64,000 nt of DNA from Thraustochytrium sp. TN22 (taxonomy: Eukaryota > Sar > Bigyra > Thraustochytrida > Thraustochytriidae), in NCBI GenBank assembly GCA_013306675.1, contig JABLUY010000005.1, positions 8,416 to 72,415 of the forward strand. Reading direction: 5' to 3'. Each line of letters starts with the position of its first letter. Position 1 is the first letter of the stretch. Both the position numbers and the translations under genes were made by a program. The notes beneath the pieces were generated by a model. It was not told the origin of the DNA. It did no database searches and saw only the letters and a list, made by a program, of their open reading frames with translations. Shown one piece after another: positions 49,004-59,037 of the stretch.

Positions 49004-51505
49004 ATGTCGGAGTTTGAGGAGCTCGACGCGGAGGAGGACGAAGAGGAGGACGACCAGCAAAGCCGCGACCAGGCACGCCAGGAGGCGCTACAAGCGGTGC
49101 GGCGAGCTGATCTCCATCCGGAGGAGAAAGCCATGATCGAGCAGTGCTGGATGGATCCAAGCTACGTGCCAGACGAACTGAGCGAATGCGGCGGATACGC
49201 ATGCAGAATGCTACTCTGGCACAGAGAGCTCCTGTCTGTGGAACAGCTGGAGCTGTTTGTAAGGAACCGCGGACTTAACCGGGACGAGGCCAAAGCCGTC
49301 TCTAAGCTCGCTCGAGAACTAAACCAGAAGATCGGCCAGAAGATCGGCGAGAAGATCGGCCAGAAGATCGGCCAGGAGATCGGCGAGAAGATCGGCGAGA
49401 GGAGGGGCGAGAGGTGGGCGCGCCTACGTGAACATTGGGCCGTGGAGATCGCGGATGCGACCTGCATGCCGTCGAGGAATAGCTCGCAGTACAGCAAGCA
49501 CATCTCCAGCTCGTCGACCCCAAAGACGCGCCGGACCGAGGATCGAGGCGGAGGAGCTCAGCCCAGCGGCCGCGGTCAGGCCACCACGAGCGCAACGCCT
49601 GTCACGGACGATGCGTCGAAAATCCGTGGTGGCCCCAAAGGGACCACGACTTCGGCGTGGTTCTTTGAACCTGTGGAGATGAACGGTTGGAGCATCACTT
49701 CCGCCGATCTCAACTCATTGGAATCAACGAACATCGAGGTTATGGCACTGGAGGGGCGGCCGCAGGGCCTCGGCATCATTGAGGACGGCAAGCGGCGCGC
49801 GATCCCTGCGAACGGGGAGAACCAAGTTGCTCCTGTTATGCATGCGGTTGTTCGGTCGCTCGTGGGCCAGGGCCTCATGCCACCAGCAGTACTGGACCAC
49901 TTCAAGCGCCTTTCTTCCGCGAAGCTCAAGAAGAAGAAGCACGTCCTTCACGAGTTTAATTGGATTGCAGAGGAACAATTCTTCCTCGCCAACGGCATGC
50001 GCTTACGCCCGGACATGTTCGTGTACATCCGGACGCATTTGTCCAATGCGAAGCTTGACGGGGGGAGCGTCGAGCCATTCATTACGGACGCAGTCAGAGC
50101 TGAAGGACCTGTCCCCAGGGCCGAAGAGACCGACGAGCAATGGGACAGGCGGGCGATAGGACTGTACTTGCGCCGGCGCGCTGTGATGTGCTGGGAGCTC
50201 AAAACCAACAAGACGCTCGGAGCAACCTCTCCGGATGACTTCACGCTCGGGTCAGTGGCCCGGCCATCTCCTACGCGAGCCTCCCCGCGCACCGCCTCCC
50301 TGCAGTCGCAGATCTCTGCCGCAAGGAGCGCAAGAAGGGTTCCCACGGTGAGGAATGTGATCGCACAGACATGCTCTTACATGTGTGCCACTCACACGAG
50401 GTACGCCTGCATCTCGGATGGTGTCCTAGCGTTCTTCCTGAGACGCGAGAAGGCGGCGCGCACGGTGAGCATCTCGCAAGCGTTTTTCCTGAATCAGGCC
50501 ACCGCGGGCCACGATAACCCAGGACAGCTCAACTTTGCTGCCGTCGCGCTCTACGTGACGCACCTTGCCGCCCTGGACTTTCTCAATACCTACGGGGCGC
50601 GCGGCGATGGGGGAGACGGCGTCGACTGGAAGTGGGCCAGCACTCCTGAGACCGCGGCCGACGTCGATGCCTTCAAGGACAGCGACACGGTGCTCGAGCG
50701 CGACCCCGACGACGAGGACGAGGCCAAATCTGATGGCGCGGGAGGCGGCGATTCGCGTGCAAGTGTGCCGTCGGGGGACACCGCGAGCACGAGTTCGCGG
50801 CTTGTGCCCCCCTGGCGTTGGAGCGGACTTCGTGGCGATGGAGTCGGCATCAGCAGTAGCTCCAGCAGCTCCGGAGCTGCCAGGGACGGAAGCGAGACCA
50901 CCTTCACCTTGAACTTCGACGGCCACCCTGGAACGACGCTTGAGGTGCTGGGCGGCTACGGCAACGGCTACGTGGACATGGAGGTGTTCGGCCGCAAGTG
51001 CTTTGTCAAGGCGCTGGCAGACGGCGAAGACGAGGCCGACCCGGACTGCGTCGCGTATCGTGCGGAGCTGGACCATGAGATCAAGGTCTACCGCGCCCTC
51101 AAGCCGCTGCAGGGCAAGGCCATCCCCGAGCTCGTCTGCTCCGCGTTCGCGCGCTACTTCGACCTGCGCGTCATGGCCGTCACCCTCGAGGGCGCCAGCC
51201 TCGCCAGCGCACCGGGCCGCGCCAAGGCCATTGCCCTCCTACTGCCCGGTGGCGGCGCCGAGGCCGCCGCCGAGGCCGCCGCCGAGCTCGCGGGGCGCGC
51301 CAAGACCGCGCTCTCGGCGCTCCACGCCCACGGCTGGCTGCACGGCGACGTGGCGCTGCGCAACGTCGTCATCAACGACGCCGGCGCCGTCAAGCTCATT
51401 GATTTAGGCCGCGCCACCCGCCGCGGCTGCAACGAGGCCGCCCGCGCAGACGAGATGCGCGAGCTCGACGAGGCCATCCACGGCCTCTTCAAGCAGCCCA
51501 AATGA
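49004..51505 (+). CDS. Nuclease-kinase fusion, Crinkler-like C-terminal architecture
   Basis: An 833-residue protein that looks whole. Residues 1-105 are acidic and helical. About 106-138 is a KIGxKIGE repeat from a 12-base coding repeat. A PD-(D/E)XK-type nuclease region follows: RPD with Asp337, then ELK with Glu398 and Lys400, then SYMCATHTRYACISDGVLAF, a pattern that follows such cores in Crinkler-like proteins. After an acidic/Ser-rich linker, residues about 640-833 form a kinase-like domain with HGDVALRNVVI (Asp782, Asn787) and LIDLGRA (Asp800). Nuclease-plus-kinase C-termini are described for Crinkler-type effectors of oomycetes, chytrids and many free-living protists. No signal peptide or LxLFLAK-type head is seen, so an intracellular or transposon-derived role is as likely as secretion. 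It borders degraded mobile DNA. Confidence 0.7.
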   Translation: MSEFEELDAEEDEEEDDQQSRDQARQEALQAVRRADLHPEEKAMIEQCWMDPSYVPDELSECGGYACRMLLWHRELLSVEQLELFVRNRGLNRDEAKAVSKLARELNQKIGQKIGEKIGQKIGQEIGEKIGERRGERWARLREHWAVEIADATCMPSRNSSQYSKHISSSSTPKTRRTEDRGGGAQPSGRGQATTSATPVTDDASKIRGGPKGTTTSAWFFEPVEMNGWSITSADLNSLESTNIEVMALEGRPQGLGIIEDGKRRAIPANGENQVAPVMHAVVRSLVGQGLMPPAVLDHFKRLSSAKLKKKKHVLHEFNWIAEEQFFLANGMRLRPDMFVYIRTHLSNAKLDGGSVEPFITDAVRAEGPVPRAEETDEQWDRRAIGLYLRRRAVMCWELKTNKTLGATSPDDFTLGSVARPSPTRASPRTASLQSQISAARSARRVPTVRNVIAQTCSYMCATHTRYACISDGVLAFFLRREKAARTVSISQAFFLNQATAGHDNPGQLNFAAVALYVTHLAALDFLNTYGARGDGGDGVDWKWASTPETAADVDAFKDSDTVLERDPDDEDEAKSDGAGGGDSRASVPSGDTASTSSRLVPPWRWSGLRGDGVGISSSSSSSGAARDGSETTFTLNFDGHPGTTLEVLGGYGNGYVDMEVFGRKCFVKALADGEDEADPDCVAYRAELDHEIKVYRALKPLQGKAIPELVCSAFARYFDLRVMAVTLEGASLASAPGRAKAIALLLPGGGAEAAAEAAAELAGRAKTALSALHAHGWLHGDVALRNVVINDAGAVKLIDLGRATRRGCNEAARADEMRELDEAIHGLFKQPK
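49328..49405 (+). repeat. 12 bp coding tandem repeat
   Basis: About seven units of AAGATCGGCSAG encode the QKIG/EKIG repeat inside the nuclease-kinase gene. The period of four residues keeps the frame and favours a charged helix. Confidence 0.85.
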
Positions 51506-52199
51506 ATGACCAGTTCTAAAGTTCTTCTCGTCCTTTTGATTGCGTTTTATCAGCCAGCATGGTAAGATCGACCTCCAGGGACTTGCAGGTACGGTTGCAC
51601 TCCGCGGATGGCTCGCTTCCGAAGAGCACCAAGCGCCCACGCCGTGCATCCAGTCTTGCGTCGGCTCACCTCGATGACAGCGCTCGCTGTCTGTCTCGAC
51701 GTCTACGGAGCCCACCGCATTGCTTGCCTCACTGTCGGTGCGGCCGCCCGTGGAGGCCGCGACCTGGTCTCGCGCCCTGTCGTGCTCGCTTTGCGCCGCG
51801 CCGTGCTCCAGCCCACGCGCTACGGCCGCGTCCTCGGCCTCGGCCGTGCGAGCCCGCTCCGAAGCTCTTCGAGTTGCGATTTGCAAGTGCTGGCGCTGGT
51901 TCTGCGCGCGTCTTCTGATCTCGGCGCCAGGCAGGAGCTTCGGCCACGTCTCGAGCGCAAGTTTGCTCTCGGCGGCCTTGTTCTCCTCAAGTTGGAGTTC
52001 GAGTTGCGGTGGTTAGGCCCAGTTGCGGCGCTGGAAAAAAGTTTGAGACCAAAGACCTCGCCGCGCTGCGCCGCGCTGCAGAACCCCGCCGCGGAGCACC
52101 GCTCGCGGCGCGCGCAGGCAGACCCCGCGCAGCAAGGCAAGAGCCGAGCGCCGCGCGCGGCCGGGCAGCAGGACGGCAGAGCAGAGCGAGAGGGCGAGC
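51506..52199. other. Intergenic region, nuclease-kinase gene to RAD51D
   Basis: 694 bases with no gene I can support. On the reverse strand one frame near 51890-52015 reads as a Leu/Glu/Ala heptad-rich string, like the one at 47465-47712, but it has no recognisable domain. The last about 150 bases are a GC-rich leader for RAD51D. Confidence 0.4.
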
Positions 52200-53249
52200 A
52201 TGAACCTGCTGGGCGAGTACGTGGCGACCGCGGAGGAACGGCGCGCGCTGGCCGCGCGCAGCGGCGGCAAGACGGGCGGCGACGGCGGCGCGCTGGACGC
52301 GGCGGAGCGCGAGCTGGAGGAGACGGCGCGCGGGCGCGTGCCGCTCCTGGAGTTCCTGGGGCGCGAGGGCATCCGCACGCTGGAGCGCGTGCTGGCCTCG
52401 GACGAGCAGCAGCTGCAAAAGGCGTCGCAGGAACGCTGGTCGCGCGAGGACGTGGCCTTTCTCAAGGAGCACCTGGCACTGCGCTCGTGCTCGGCGCCCG
52501 TGTCGCTGGCCGAGGCCTACGACCAGTGCAAGTTCTTCAAGCACACGCTCAGCTCGGGCTGCGCCGGCCTGGACGCCCTGCTGGCCGGCGGCCTCCGCAC
52601 GCAGGAGGTCACCGAGTTCTGCGGGCCGTCCGGCAGCGGCAAGACGCGCTGCGCTCTGGGCGCGGTCGCAGAGACGCTCGCCACCTCGCCCGCGCGCGCC
52701 ATCCTCATCGACACCTGCAACTCCTTCCACGCAGAGCGCTTCCGCAAGCTCTGCGCTGGGCGCCTCAAGAGGGACGGAGACGCACGCAGCGAGCGCGTTG
52801 CCAATACGCTCGCGCGCGCTACCGTCTACCGCGTAGCGCACGCGCAGGCCCTCGCCGAGGCGCTCGTCGAGGTGCTGCGCCGCGAGGAGGCCAACGCGGA
52901 CGCGGACCGCGGCCCACTCCGCCTCCTCGTGGTCGACAGCGTCGCGCCGCTCTTCGCGCCCATCCTCGGCGGTCGCAACAGCACGCCAGGCCACGCTGCG
53001 CTCATGCGCGTGGCGCGCGCTCTGCGCGTGCTGGCCACGCGCCTCGGCGTGGCCGTGCTCGTGACCAACTCGACCGTCAACGACTTCGCCGCCGGGCCCG
53101 GCGAGGGCAGGCTCAAGCCGGCGCTCGGCCTGTCCTGGGCCTCTGTGCCGAACACGCGGGTGCTCCTGCGTCTTGACGCCAACGGCGCGCAGCACTTCGC
53201 GCTCATCAAGTCAGGCCGCTCCAAGCTATCGCCGCCTGCCCCGCTTTGA
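52200..53249 (+). CDS. RAD51D: RAD51 paralog RAD51D
   Basis: A 349-residue RecA-fold ATPase. Walker A is GPSGSGKT (residues 142-149, Lys148) and Walker B is LRLLVVDSVAPL. The best family marker is the C-terminal GRLKPALGLSWASVPNTRVL, which matches RAD51D rather than RAD51 or DMC1. RAD51D acts with other paralogs (RAD51B, C, XRCC2) to load RAD51 during homologous recombination and fork repair. The N-terminal about 100 residues are a helical linker domain. The start is the first Met. Its stop lies 52 bases from the stop of the convergent WW gene, a very tight 3' overlap zone. Confidence 0.92.
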   Translation: MNLLGEYVATAEERRALAARSGGKTGGDGGALDAAERELEETARGRVPLLEFLGREGIRTLERVLASDEQQLQKASQERWSREDVAFLKEHLALRSCSAPVSLAEAYDQCKFFKHTLSSGCAGLDALLAGGLRTQEVTEFCGPSGSGKTRCALGAVAETLATSPARAILIDTCNSFHAERFRKLCAGRLKRDGDARSERVANTLARATVYRVAHAQALAEALVEVLRREEANADADRGPLRLLVVDSVAPLFAPILGGRNSTPGHAALMRVARALRVLATRLGVAVLVTNSTVNDFAAGPGEGRLKPALGLSWASVPNTRVLLRLDANGAQHFALIKSGRSKLSPPAPL

Positions 53250-53301
53250 CCTCGCTTATTCTCATTCTCGTCACTGATTGGGGGCGGGAAACGCGAGCCC
53301 G

Positions 53302-55539
53302 TCACAGGTCCGCCATGTCTACGGCCACGCGCTGGCGCTCACCGCCCTCGTGCTTTTGCTCTGGGGCGTAGTAGGCCTCCTCGTGGTACTCTTGCTCGGG
53401 GTCCTCGTAGCCGGCCGCGCCGTAGTACGCCTCGTGCGGCTGGTGGTAGTAGGAGGCCTCGTAGTTCGCCTTCTCCTCCCCGCCCTCCTCCTCCTCTTCC
53501 GCGTCATCATTGTCGTCGGCGGTGCCGGCGCCCACGCTCTCGGCCCCGACGTACTGTTGTTGCTGCTCCTGGAACTGCTGGAACTCGTCCTCGCCCAGCG
53601 CCTGTGTGATCTGGCTCATGTCCAGCATGCTGCGGCGGCGCTCCTCGTGTCGCGCGCGCTGCACCATGTCCGCCTGCGTACGCGCCGTGTACTCGGCGCG
53701 CAGGCTGGCAGCGCGCTCCGCCTCCTTGGAGTAAAAGGCCTCCTGCTCCAGCCACTGCGCGCGCGCGTTCAAATACTGTACCTGGCCCTCCAGCTCCAGC
53801 TCGCGCGGCGTCTTGCCATACTGGCTGTGCGAGGCCGCCAGGCTGTCGTACCCGTAGCCCGCGGTGCTGCCTTGGTACGCGGCGTGCAGCGCCGACGCGC
53901 TCGACCGGTGTGAGCTGGTCGAGTACGCGTTGGCTCCCCACGCCGGGAGTGTCAGCATTGGCACTGGGCTCCGCGCCTCATGGGGCGGCCCGGCCGACAT
54001 GCGCGCCGTAGACCGCGCCGACAGAAAGCCCTGCCGCTCTAGCCGGTCCAGGTCCGCCGTGCTCCAGCCCGTGCTCGCGTCATCGCGCGCCGTGCCCGTG
54101 TACGCCGTGGCGCCGTCGTCGTACGGCTGCTGATGCACTGGGGTCTGCTCGTGCGCCCAGGCCTGGCGCTGCAGCTCCTCCTGCTGCTGCTGCAGCAGCT
54201 GCTGCTGCTGATATGCCTCGGCCTGCTCGTGCCAGGCAGCTCTCCAAGCGGCGCCCTGGTCCTCGAGAACCTCATACTCGGCTGCGTCCTGCTCGTACGA
54301 GTCGGTGACGCCCTGGTCCTCGGCGGCCTCCAATGCCTCGGGCTCCTCCCCTTCGAGCCGCGGGTCCGTCCACCGCGACTCCTGCGTTTGTTCGCAGTAA
54401 AAGTATGGTGTACCCTCTTCTGTGTAGTGGACGCTCCACACCTGATAGCAGCCCGCCGCTGCGTCCCAGTGGTGAAAGGCCTCGCCGTTGTAGGCGTCGG
54501 CGTCCGTGTTCACGGTCTCCACGGCGTCTGTTTTGGCGCTCGCGGCTCGGTTGGCGGCTGATTGATCGCGTTGCTGCTTCCTGCTCCTGCTGCTGCTGCT
54601 GCTGCTATTGCTGTTATCGCTGCTGCGGTGCGACTTGGACTTGGACTTGGACGACGTCTTGGACTTTGACTTGGTCTTGGAGGAGCTCTTTTTGGATGAT
54701 TTGGAGGACGATTTGGAGGACTTGGTGCTCTCGGATGTCTTGGGCTTGGCCTCCGCCGGCAGAGCATCGATGGTCTCCTGCTCGGCAGCCAGAGCCTCCA
54801 CCTCGGTCACGCGAAGGTCGCCATGGACCGCCAGCAGGTCGGAGCCCGCGTCGCCGGACGACGCGAGACTCTCCATCTCCAGGTCGCTCTCGACAGCCTG
54901 GGTGCCTTCCTCGTGAGCGGCCCTCTCGGTAGCGGCATGAGTCGGGCTCGGGACGGAGCGTTCGTTGGGCGAGTCGACGCTGGTCCTGGCGCTGCCGTCC
55001 GTCTCACTGGCCTCGGCGGCGGTTTCGAGGTGGTTGACACTGAAGCCGCCCGTGTCGACGGAATGGTCGTTGGCCACGAGCGAGTCCTGGATGTCGGCGC
55101 GTGGCGATGTCTTGCGGCGCGCCTCGCGCGCGAGCTCGAGCGTGTCGAGCTCAAGCGCCGGCAACGGTGCGGCGGCAGGTTGGTCACCGCGCGCGCGCTG
55201 CATCTTGCGCAGCTGGTAGAGTTGCGCGCGGACGCGGGCGGACATGCTGGATGGCGCTGCGGCCGGCGGCCCGCTGGGCGGCGCCGGCCGGCCCGACCTG
55301 GCGCTGCTCACGACCGAGGCCCGCGGGCTCGGCGTCTGGTTTGCGCCCTCTGCGGCCTGCGCATCAGGCTCCGCGTCCTCCTCCTGCTGTGGGCGCCACG
55401 CCTGCTCGTCAATCTCCTGCTGCTTGTGCTCGCGGCGGGCCTCGTCCAGGGCGATCACCTCGTCATGCTCGCTGTGGCGTTTGCCCACGTGCGATGTCAC
55501 GTCGGCCCCGTCCTCCAGCTCGGCGGCCAGCGAAGCCAT
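53302..55539 (-). CDS. WW-domain protein with Ser/Lys-rich and Gln-rich linkers
   Basis: A 745-residue protein with a single WW domain: Trp368 and Trp390, 22 apart, around HYTEEGTPYFYCEQTQESR, ending in DPR. WW domains bind Pro-Tyr or phospho-Ser/Pro ligands. Upstream of it is a run of about 60 Ser/Lys residues (about 275-335). Downstream are a Gln-rich stretch, a helical Arg/Glu region (about 590-660) and an acidic Tyr/Glu-rich tail with repeated EAYYG/EEAYYAP units. The rest is probably disordered. No family name can be given; splicing or transcription scaffolds often look like this. Start chosen at MASLAAELEDG; the frame goes on upstream to 55602 through a 13-base tandem repeat. Confidence 0.75.
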   Translation of the reverse strand: MASLAAELEDGADVTSHVGKRHSEHDEVIALDEARREHKQQEIDEQAWRPQQEEDAEPDAQAAEGANQTPSPRASVVSSARSGRPAPPSGPPAAAPSSMSARVRAQLYQLRKMQRARGDQPAAAPLPALELDTLELAREARRKTSPRADIQDSLVANDHSVDTGGFSVNHLETAAEASETDGSARTSVDSPNERSVPSPTHAATERAAHEEGTQAVESDLEMESLASSGDAGSDLLAVHGDLRVTEVEALAAEQETIDALPAEAKPKTSESTKSSKSSSKSSKKSSSKTKSKSKTSSKSKSKSHRSSDNSNSSSSSSRSRKQQRDQSAANRAASAKTDAVETVNTDADAYNGEAFHHWDAAAGCYQVWSVHYTEEGTPYFYCEQTQESRWTDPRLEGEEPEALEAAEDQGVTDSYEQDAAEYEVLEDQGAAWRAAWHEQAEAYQQQQLLQQQQEELQRQAWAHEQTPVHQQPYDDGATAYTGTARDDASTGWSTADLDRLERQGFLSARSTARMSAGPPHEARSPVPMLTLPAWGANAYSTSSHRSSASALHAAYQGSTAGYGYDSLAASHSQYGKTPRELELEGQVQYLNARAQWLEQEAFYSKEAERAASLRAEYTARTQADMVQRARHEERRRSMLDMSQITQALGEDEFQQFQEQQQQYVGAESVGAGTADDNDDAEEEEEGGEEKANYEASYYHQPHEAYYGAAGYEDPEQEYHEEAYYAPEQKHEGGERQRVAVDMADL

Positions 55540-57066
55540 GGTGGCAAAGCGCTGACGCGACGCGCGGTCGCAAAAATGCGCGGTCGCAATGCGCGGTCGC
55601 AATGCGCGATCGCAATGCGCGGTCGCGATGCGCGCTCACGACACGCACAGCTCTGCGCTCCTGCGAGTCCTCCAGGGTGAAGGCGCCCGCCAGCAGCGCG
55701 CCGCGTGCGATCCTGGTGCACACCAAGATGAGGCCCGGTTCTCCATAACGGATTGTGGTCTGACTCGGCGGCGCCGCGTGAGGGACTTGGAGTCCCAGAC
55801 TGCCTTAGTCAAAGTCTCGCCCGGGTCGACCCGAGCGGCACTCGACCAAGCCCCGGCGGCCAGGCGCGCGGCCGCGGTCATGGTCGGCACTGCCTCGCGC
55901 GAGCGCGGCGCATCTGTGCTGAAGCGCTGGCGCGAGCGCTGGAAAGCGACCAGTGCTTTCTTCTCCTGTCAGTGGCAGGCAGCAGCAGGCCATCTCATCT
56001 CCTGCGACGAGTACGCGCGCGACGTGTAGGCCCAAGCGCGCAAGTGAACCGGCGGGGCGCAGAGACTGCATCGCTCGCGCTGCGACGATTGCATCAGACG
56101 GCAAAGCGAGGCCAGCTGCTCGCCGTGGCACGGCCTCGCTGCTTGCCTCGCTCCGTTCGGAGGCCGCACGCATCGCACCCCAGCGCAGCGCAGCGCGGGG
56201 CGGGGTCGGGGCGGGCGCAAACCAACAGCGGAGAGCGTCTGTCAAATGCCTGAGCAAGAGCGGACCTCACTCTAATCAGCGTCGTCCCGTGCTGAAATGG
56301 AGGAGCGCCGCCGTCGGACCGCGATAGCGCGCCGCACTGGCAGTCTGGCAGGCAGGCGGGTGCGAAGTCCCTGGCTCTGCAGGTAGGCACTGCAGCCTCT
56401 CGTCGTTCTTGTGCCCAGCCGAAGCTGCCCTGCCACCCCTGCCACGAGCGGTATCTTGCATCGATCTCGCTCGCCTTCGCGGTATCTTGCGGCCCGAAAT
56501 CCTTCGCCACAAGCCATTGAAGAGCTGAGCGGGCGCCACTCGCTCGCTTGCGGCTCCGCGGGACGGCGCGCGTCGTCCGAGCTCGGCAAGCACGGGCGTG
56601 CACGTGTCGCCGCGTTGACTCTGACAGACAGTGCTGACATTAGTTATCTCCGAGTTCGCGGCGCGGGTTTTGACGCCGTCGGCGCGCGGCGCAGACAGAG
56701 CAGAGCAGAGACAGACCCGAACCGTGCTGGCGAGGCCCGCGCGGCGCGGCGGCCAGACGCGAGCGCGAGCGGGAGGCGGCGCGCCGTGGAGCGGCGCTCG
56801 CCCGGCTCGCCCGCCCGCCCGCCCCCGCGCGCCTCGGCGCGCTCCCCGCCTGCGCGCGGCGGCGGCGGCGGCGCGAGGGCAAGTAGGACTGACGGCGGGA
56901 GCGCGGCATTGCCTTGCCCTTGCTTGCGCTGGCCCGGACTGGCTGGGCTGGGCTCGCGCAGGTCGCCTCGCGCGCTCGAGGCGCGCTTCGCCGTCGGCGG
57001 CGTCGTCCGCGCTCGCTCGCCGCCGCCGCCGCGCCCCCCCCCCTCGCTCGCTAGAGCCGCCGCGCC
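55540..57066. promoter_or_regulatory. Divergent intergenic region, WW gene and MFS transporter
   Basis: 1.5 kb without a supported gene. 55573-55637 holds about five 13-base units (ATGCGCGGTCGCA and variants) at the leader of the reverse-strand gene. The rest is GC-rich with CGCAGC and CCGCC runs. Long open frames are Arg/Ala-rich on both strands. Confidence 0.45.
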
Positions 57067-59037
57067 ATGTGGGCGGCGGCACGTGCACGGGCGCCGGCGG
57101 CGCGGCTGCTGGCGGCGACGCGGGGCCCGACGAGGCGAGAGCTGGCGAGCGGGAGCGCCGGCGCGCACGCGCAGGGCGAGCGCGTGGACGAGTCGGCGGC
57201 GACGCCGAACGCCATCAAGAAACTCGGGTGGGACCCGGAGAGCCTGCGCATCCAGGACGCGGCCTCGTTCAACCGGTGGAAGCTGATCCCGGCCGCGACG
57301 CTCAACCACATGTGCATCGGGTCCATCTTCGCGTGGTCCATCTTCAACACGCCGCTGACGAGGCTGAGCGGCGTGGTGGCGCCCGCGGCGAACGACTGGA
57401 TGCTGGGCGACGTGACGGTGACCTTCTCGCTGGTGATGGGTGGCTTCGCGTGGGGCGCCGTCTTCGGCAGCCGGCTCGACACCTACGGCCCGCGCACGGC
57501 CTGCCTCATCGGCGCCACGGCGCTCACCACGGGCTACCTGTGCGCTGGGCTCAGCGCGCACCTGCAGTCGCTGCCGCTGCTGTACGCGGCCGGCATGATC
57601 TGGGGCATCAGCAACGGCTGGGCCTACGTGCCGCCCGTCTCCTCGGTGGTGCGCTGGTTCCCGGAGCGTAAAGGGTTCGCATCGGGCTGCGCCATCCTCG
57701 GCTACGGCGGCGGCGCCATTCTGACCACCTCGCTCTACGGCCCGCTCATCGAGCGCTTCCGCAAGATGCCCGAGTACGCTGGCCCGGCCGACAACTTCGA
57801 CTTCATCAACCGCGAGGGCAAGCTCTTTCTGGAGTCCGCCGACGGCCTGCGCGAGGTCGTGGTGGCCACCCACCTCGACCTGCAGACCGCCGGCCTGGCC
57901 GACGTTGCCCAGGCCGGCGCCTACTACGTGGGCACCGGGTCCACGGGCGTCGCCGAGGTCTTCGCCACGCTTGGCCTCGGCTACGGCCTCGCCATGGTGG
58001 CCAGCAGCCTGGTGTACCGGCTGCCGCCGCACGGCCACGCCGAGAAGATTGCGGCGCAGATGGCCTCCAAGGTGGCGCCCGAGCCCAAGGCCGAGAAGGC
58101 GCTCCAGGAGGCGGCCCAAGCCGCGGCCAACCCCGCCGCGAGCGAGGCGGCCAAGCCGGCCGCGCCAATGCCTGCCGGCGCCGTGCCGTCGACGCTTGTG
58201 CCGGTCAACATCACGCCGGCCGAGGCTATGCTCACGCCGCAATTCTACCTCATGTTCCTCGGCTTTGGCCTCTCCATCACGCCCGCCTATGGCCTCATCT
58301 CCAGCGGCAAGCTCATCATGGCCGAGACCTTCGGCTCGAACCTGCCCGACATCGTCACGGCAGGCTTCACCTCGTCCTTTGTGGGTGCCATGAGCCTGGC
58401 CAACCTCAGCGGCCGTCTCTTCTGGCCCACCGTCAGCGACCACGTGGCGCACCGCGGCGGCGACCCGTTCTACGCACGCAAGCACACCTACCTGGCCATG
58501 TGGGCGCTGGGCCCGCCGGCCTACGCAGGCATTTATTGGGGCGTGCACGAGTGCGTGCGCGAGCCCTCGGTCGTGCCCTTGGCCGTCTTCTCCGGCTGCT
58601 TCCTGACGCTGCTCGCCTGCTTCGGCGGCACCACCGCCACGCGACCGGCGCTCATGTCCGACGCGTACGGCGAGCGCTCCATGGCCGTCCTTACGGCGCG
58701 CCAGCTCGCCGTCGTCTTGCCGGCCGCCTTTATGGGCCCCCAAGTCGTCGCGGCCTGCCGCGAGTCCAGCACGCGCACCGCTATTCAGGACCTCGCCGTG
58801 CAAGCCGACGACAAGGCCTTTCACCACGCCTTTGGCGCTGACAAGGACGCTCTCACCGAGCTCGTTGACTCCAAGACCGTCACCATCTCGCGCCTGCTCG
58901 AGATCCTTCCGGACAACGTGCAGGACCCCACGCCATTTCTCTACGACAACGCCATCACCGTGCTCGGCGGCTTTTCTGTAGCCGCGCTCGCAACCAAGCT
59001 GCTCCTCACCCGTCCTCACAAGCCCCGGAGTGCCTAG
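57067..59037 (+). CDS. Major facilitator superfamily transporter, oxalate/formate-antiporter-like
   Basis: A 656-residue membrane protein. After an Arg/Ala-rich N-terminus with few acidic residues (about 1-40), two sets of about six spans flank a long Ala/Lys/Pro-rich loop (about 335-390). Features such as FAWSIFNTPLT in span 1, FGSRLDTYGPR (a variant of the MFS loop 2-3 motif), and WGISNGWAYVPPVSSVVRWF with FPERKGFASG fit the oxalate:formate antiporter/monocarboxylate branch. The substrate is probably a carboxylate. The N-terminus could be a mitochondrial or plastid-like presequence, or just compositional. The C-terminal extension before the last span (about 570-630) is unusual. Confidence 0.85.
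   Translation: MWAAARARAPAARLLAATRGPTRRELASGSAGAHAQGERVDESAATPNAIKKLGWDPESLRIQDAASFNRWKLIPAATLNHMCIGSIFAWSIFNTPLTRLSGVVAPAANDWMLGDVTVTFSLVMGGFAWGAVFGSRLDTYGPRTACLIGATALTTGYLCAGLSAHLQSLPLLYAAGMIWGISNGWAYVPPVSSVVRWFPERKGFASGCAILGYGGGAILTTSLYGPLIERFRKMPEYAGPADNFDFINREGKLFLESADGLREVVVATHLDLQTAGLADVAQAGAYYVGTGSTGVAEVFATLGLGYGLAMVASSLVYRLPPHGHAEKIAAQMASKVAPEPKAEKALQEAAQAAANPAASEAAKPAAPMPAGAVPSTLVPVNITPAEAMLTPQFYLMFLGFGLSITPAYGLISSGKLIMAETFGSNLPDIVTAGFTSSFVGAMSLANLSGRLFWPTVSDHVAHRGGDPFYARKHTYLAMWALGPPAYAGIYWGVHECVREPSVVPLAVFSGCFLTLLACFGGTTATRPALMSDAYGERSMAVLTARQLAVVLPAAFMGPQVVAACRESSTRTAIQDLAVQADDKAFHHAFGADKDALTELVDSKTVTISRLLEILPDNVQDPTPFLYDNAITVLGGFSVAALATKLLLTRPHKPRSA

Noticed and set aside
51540-52020. 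Possible reverse-strand coiled-coil gene before RAD51D
   Set aside because: Only a heptad-rich string with no start context or domain, running into the antisense of the nuclease-kinase gene.
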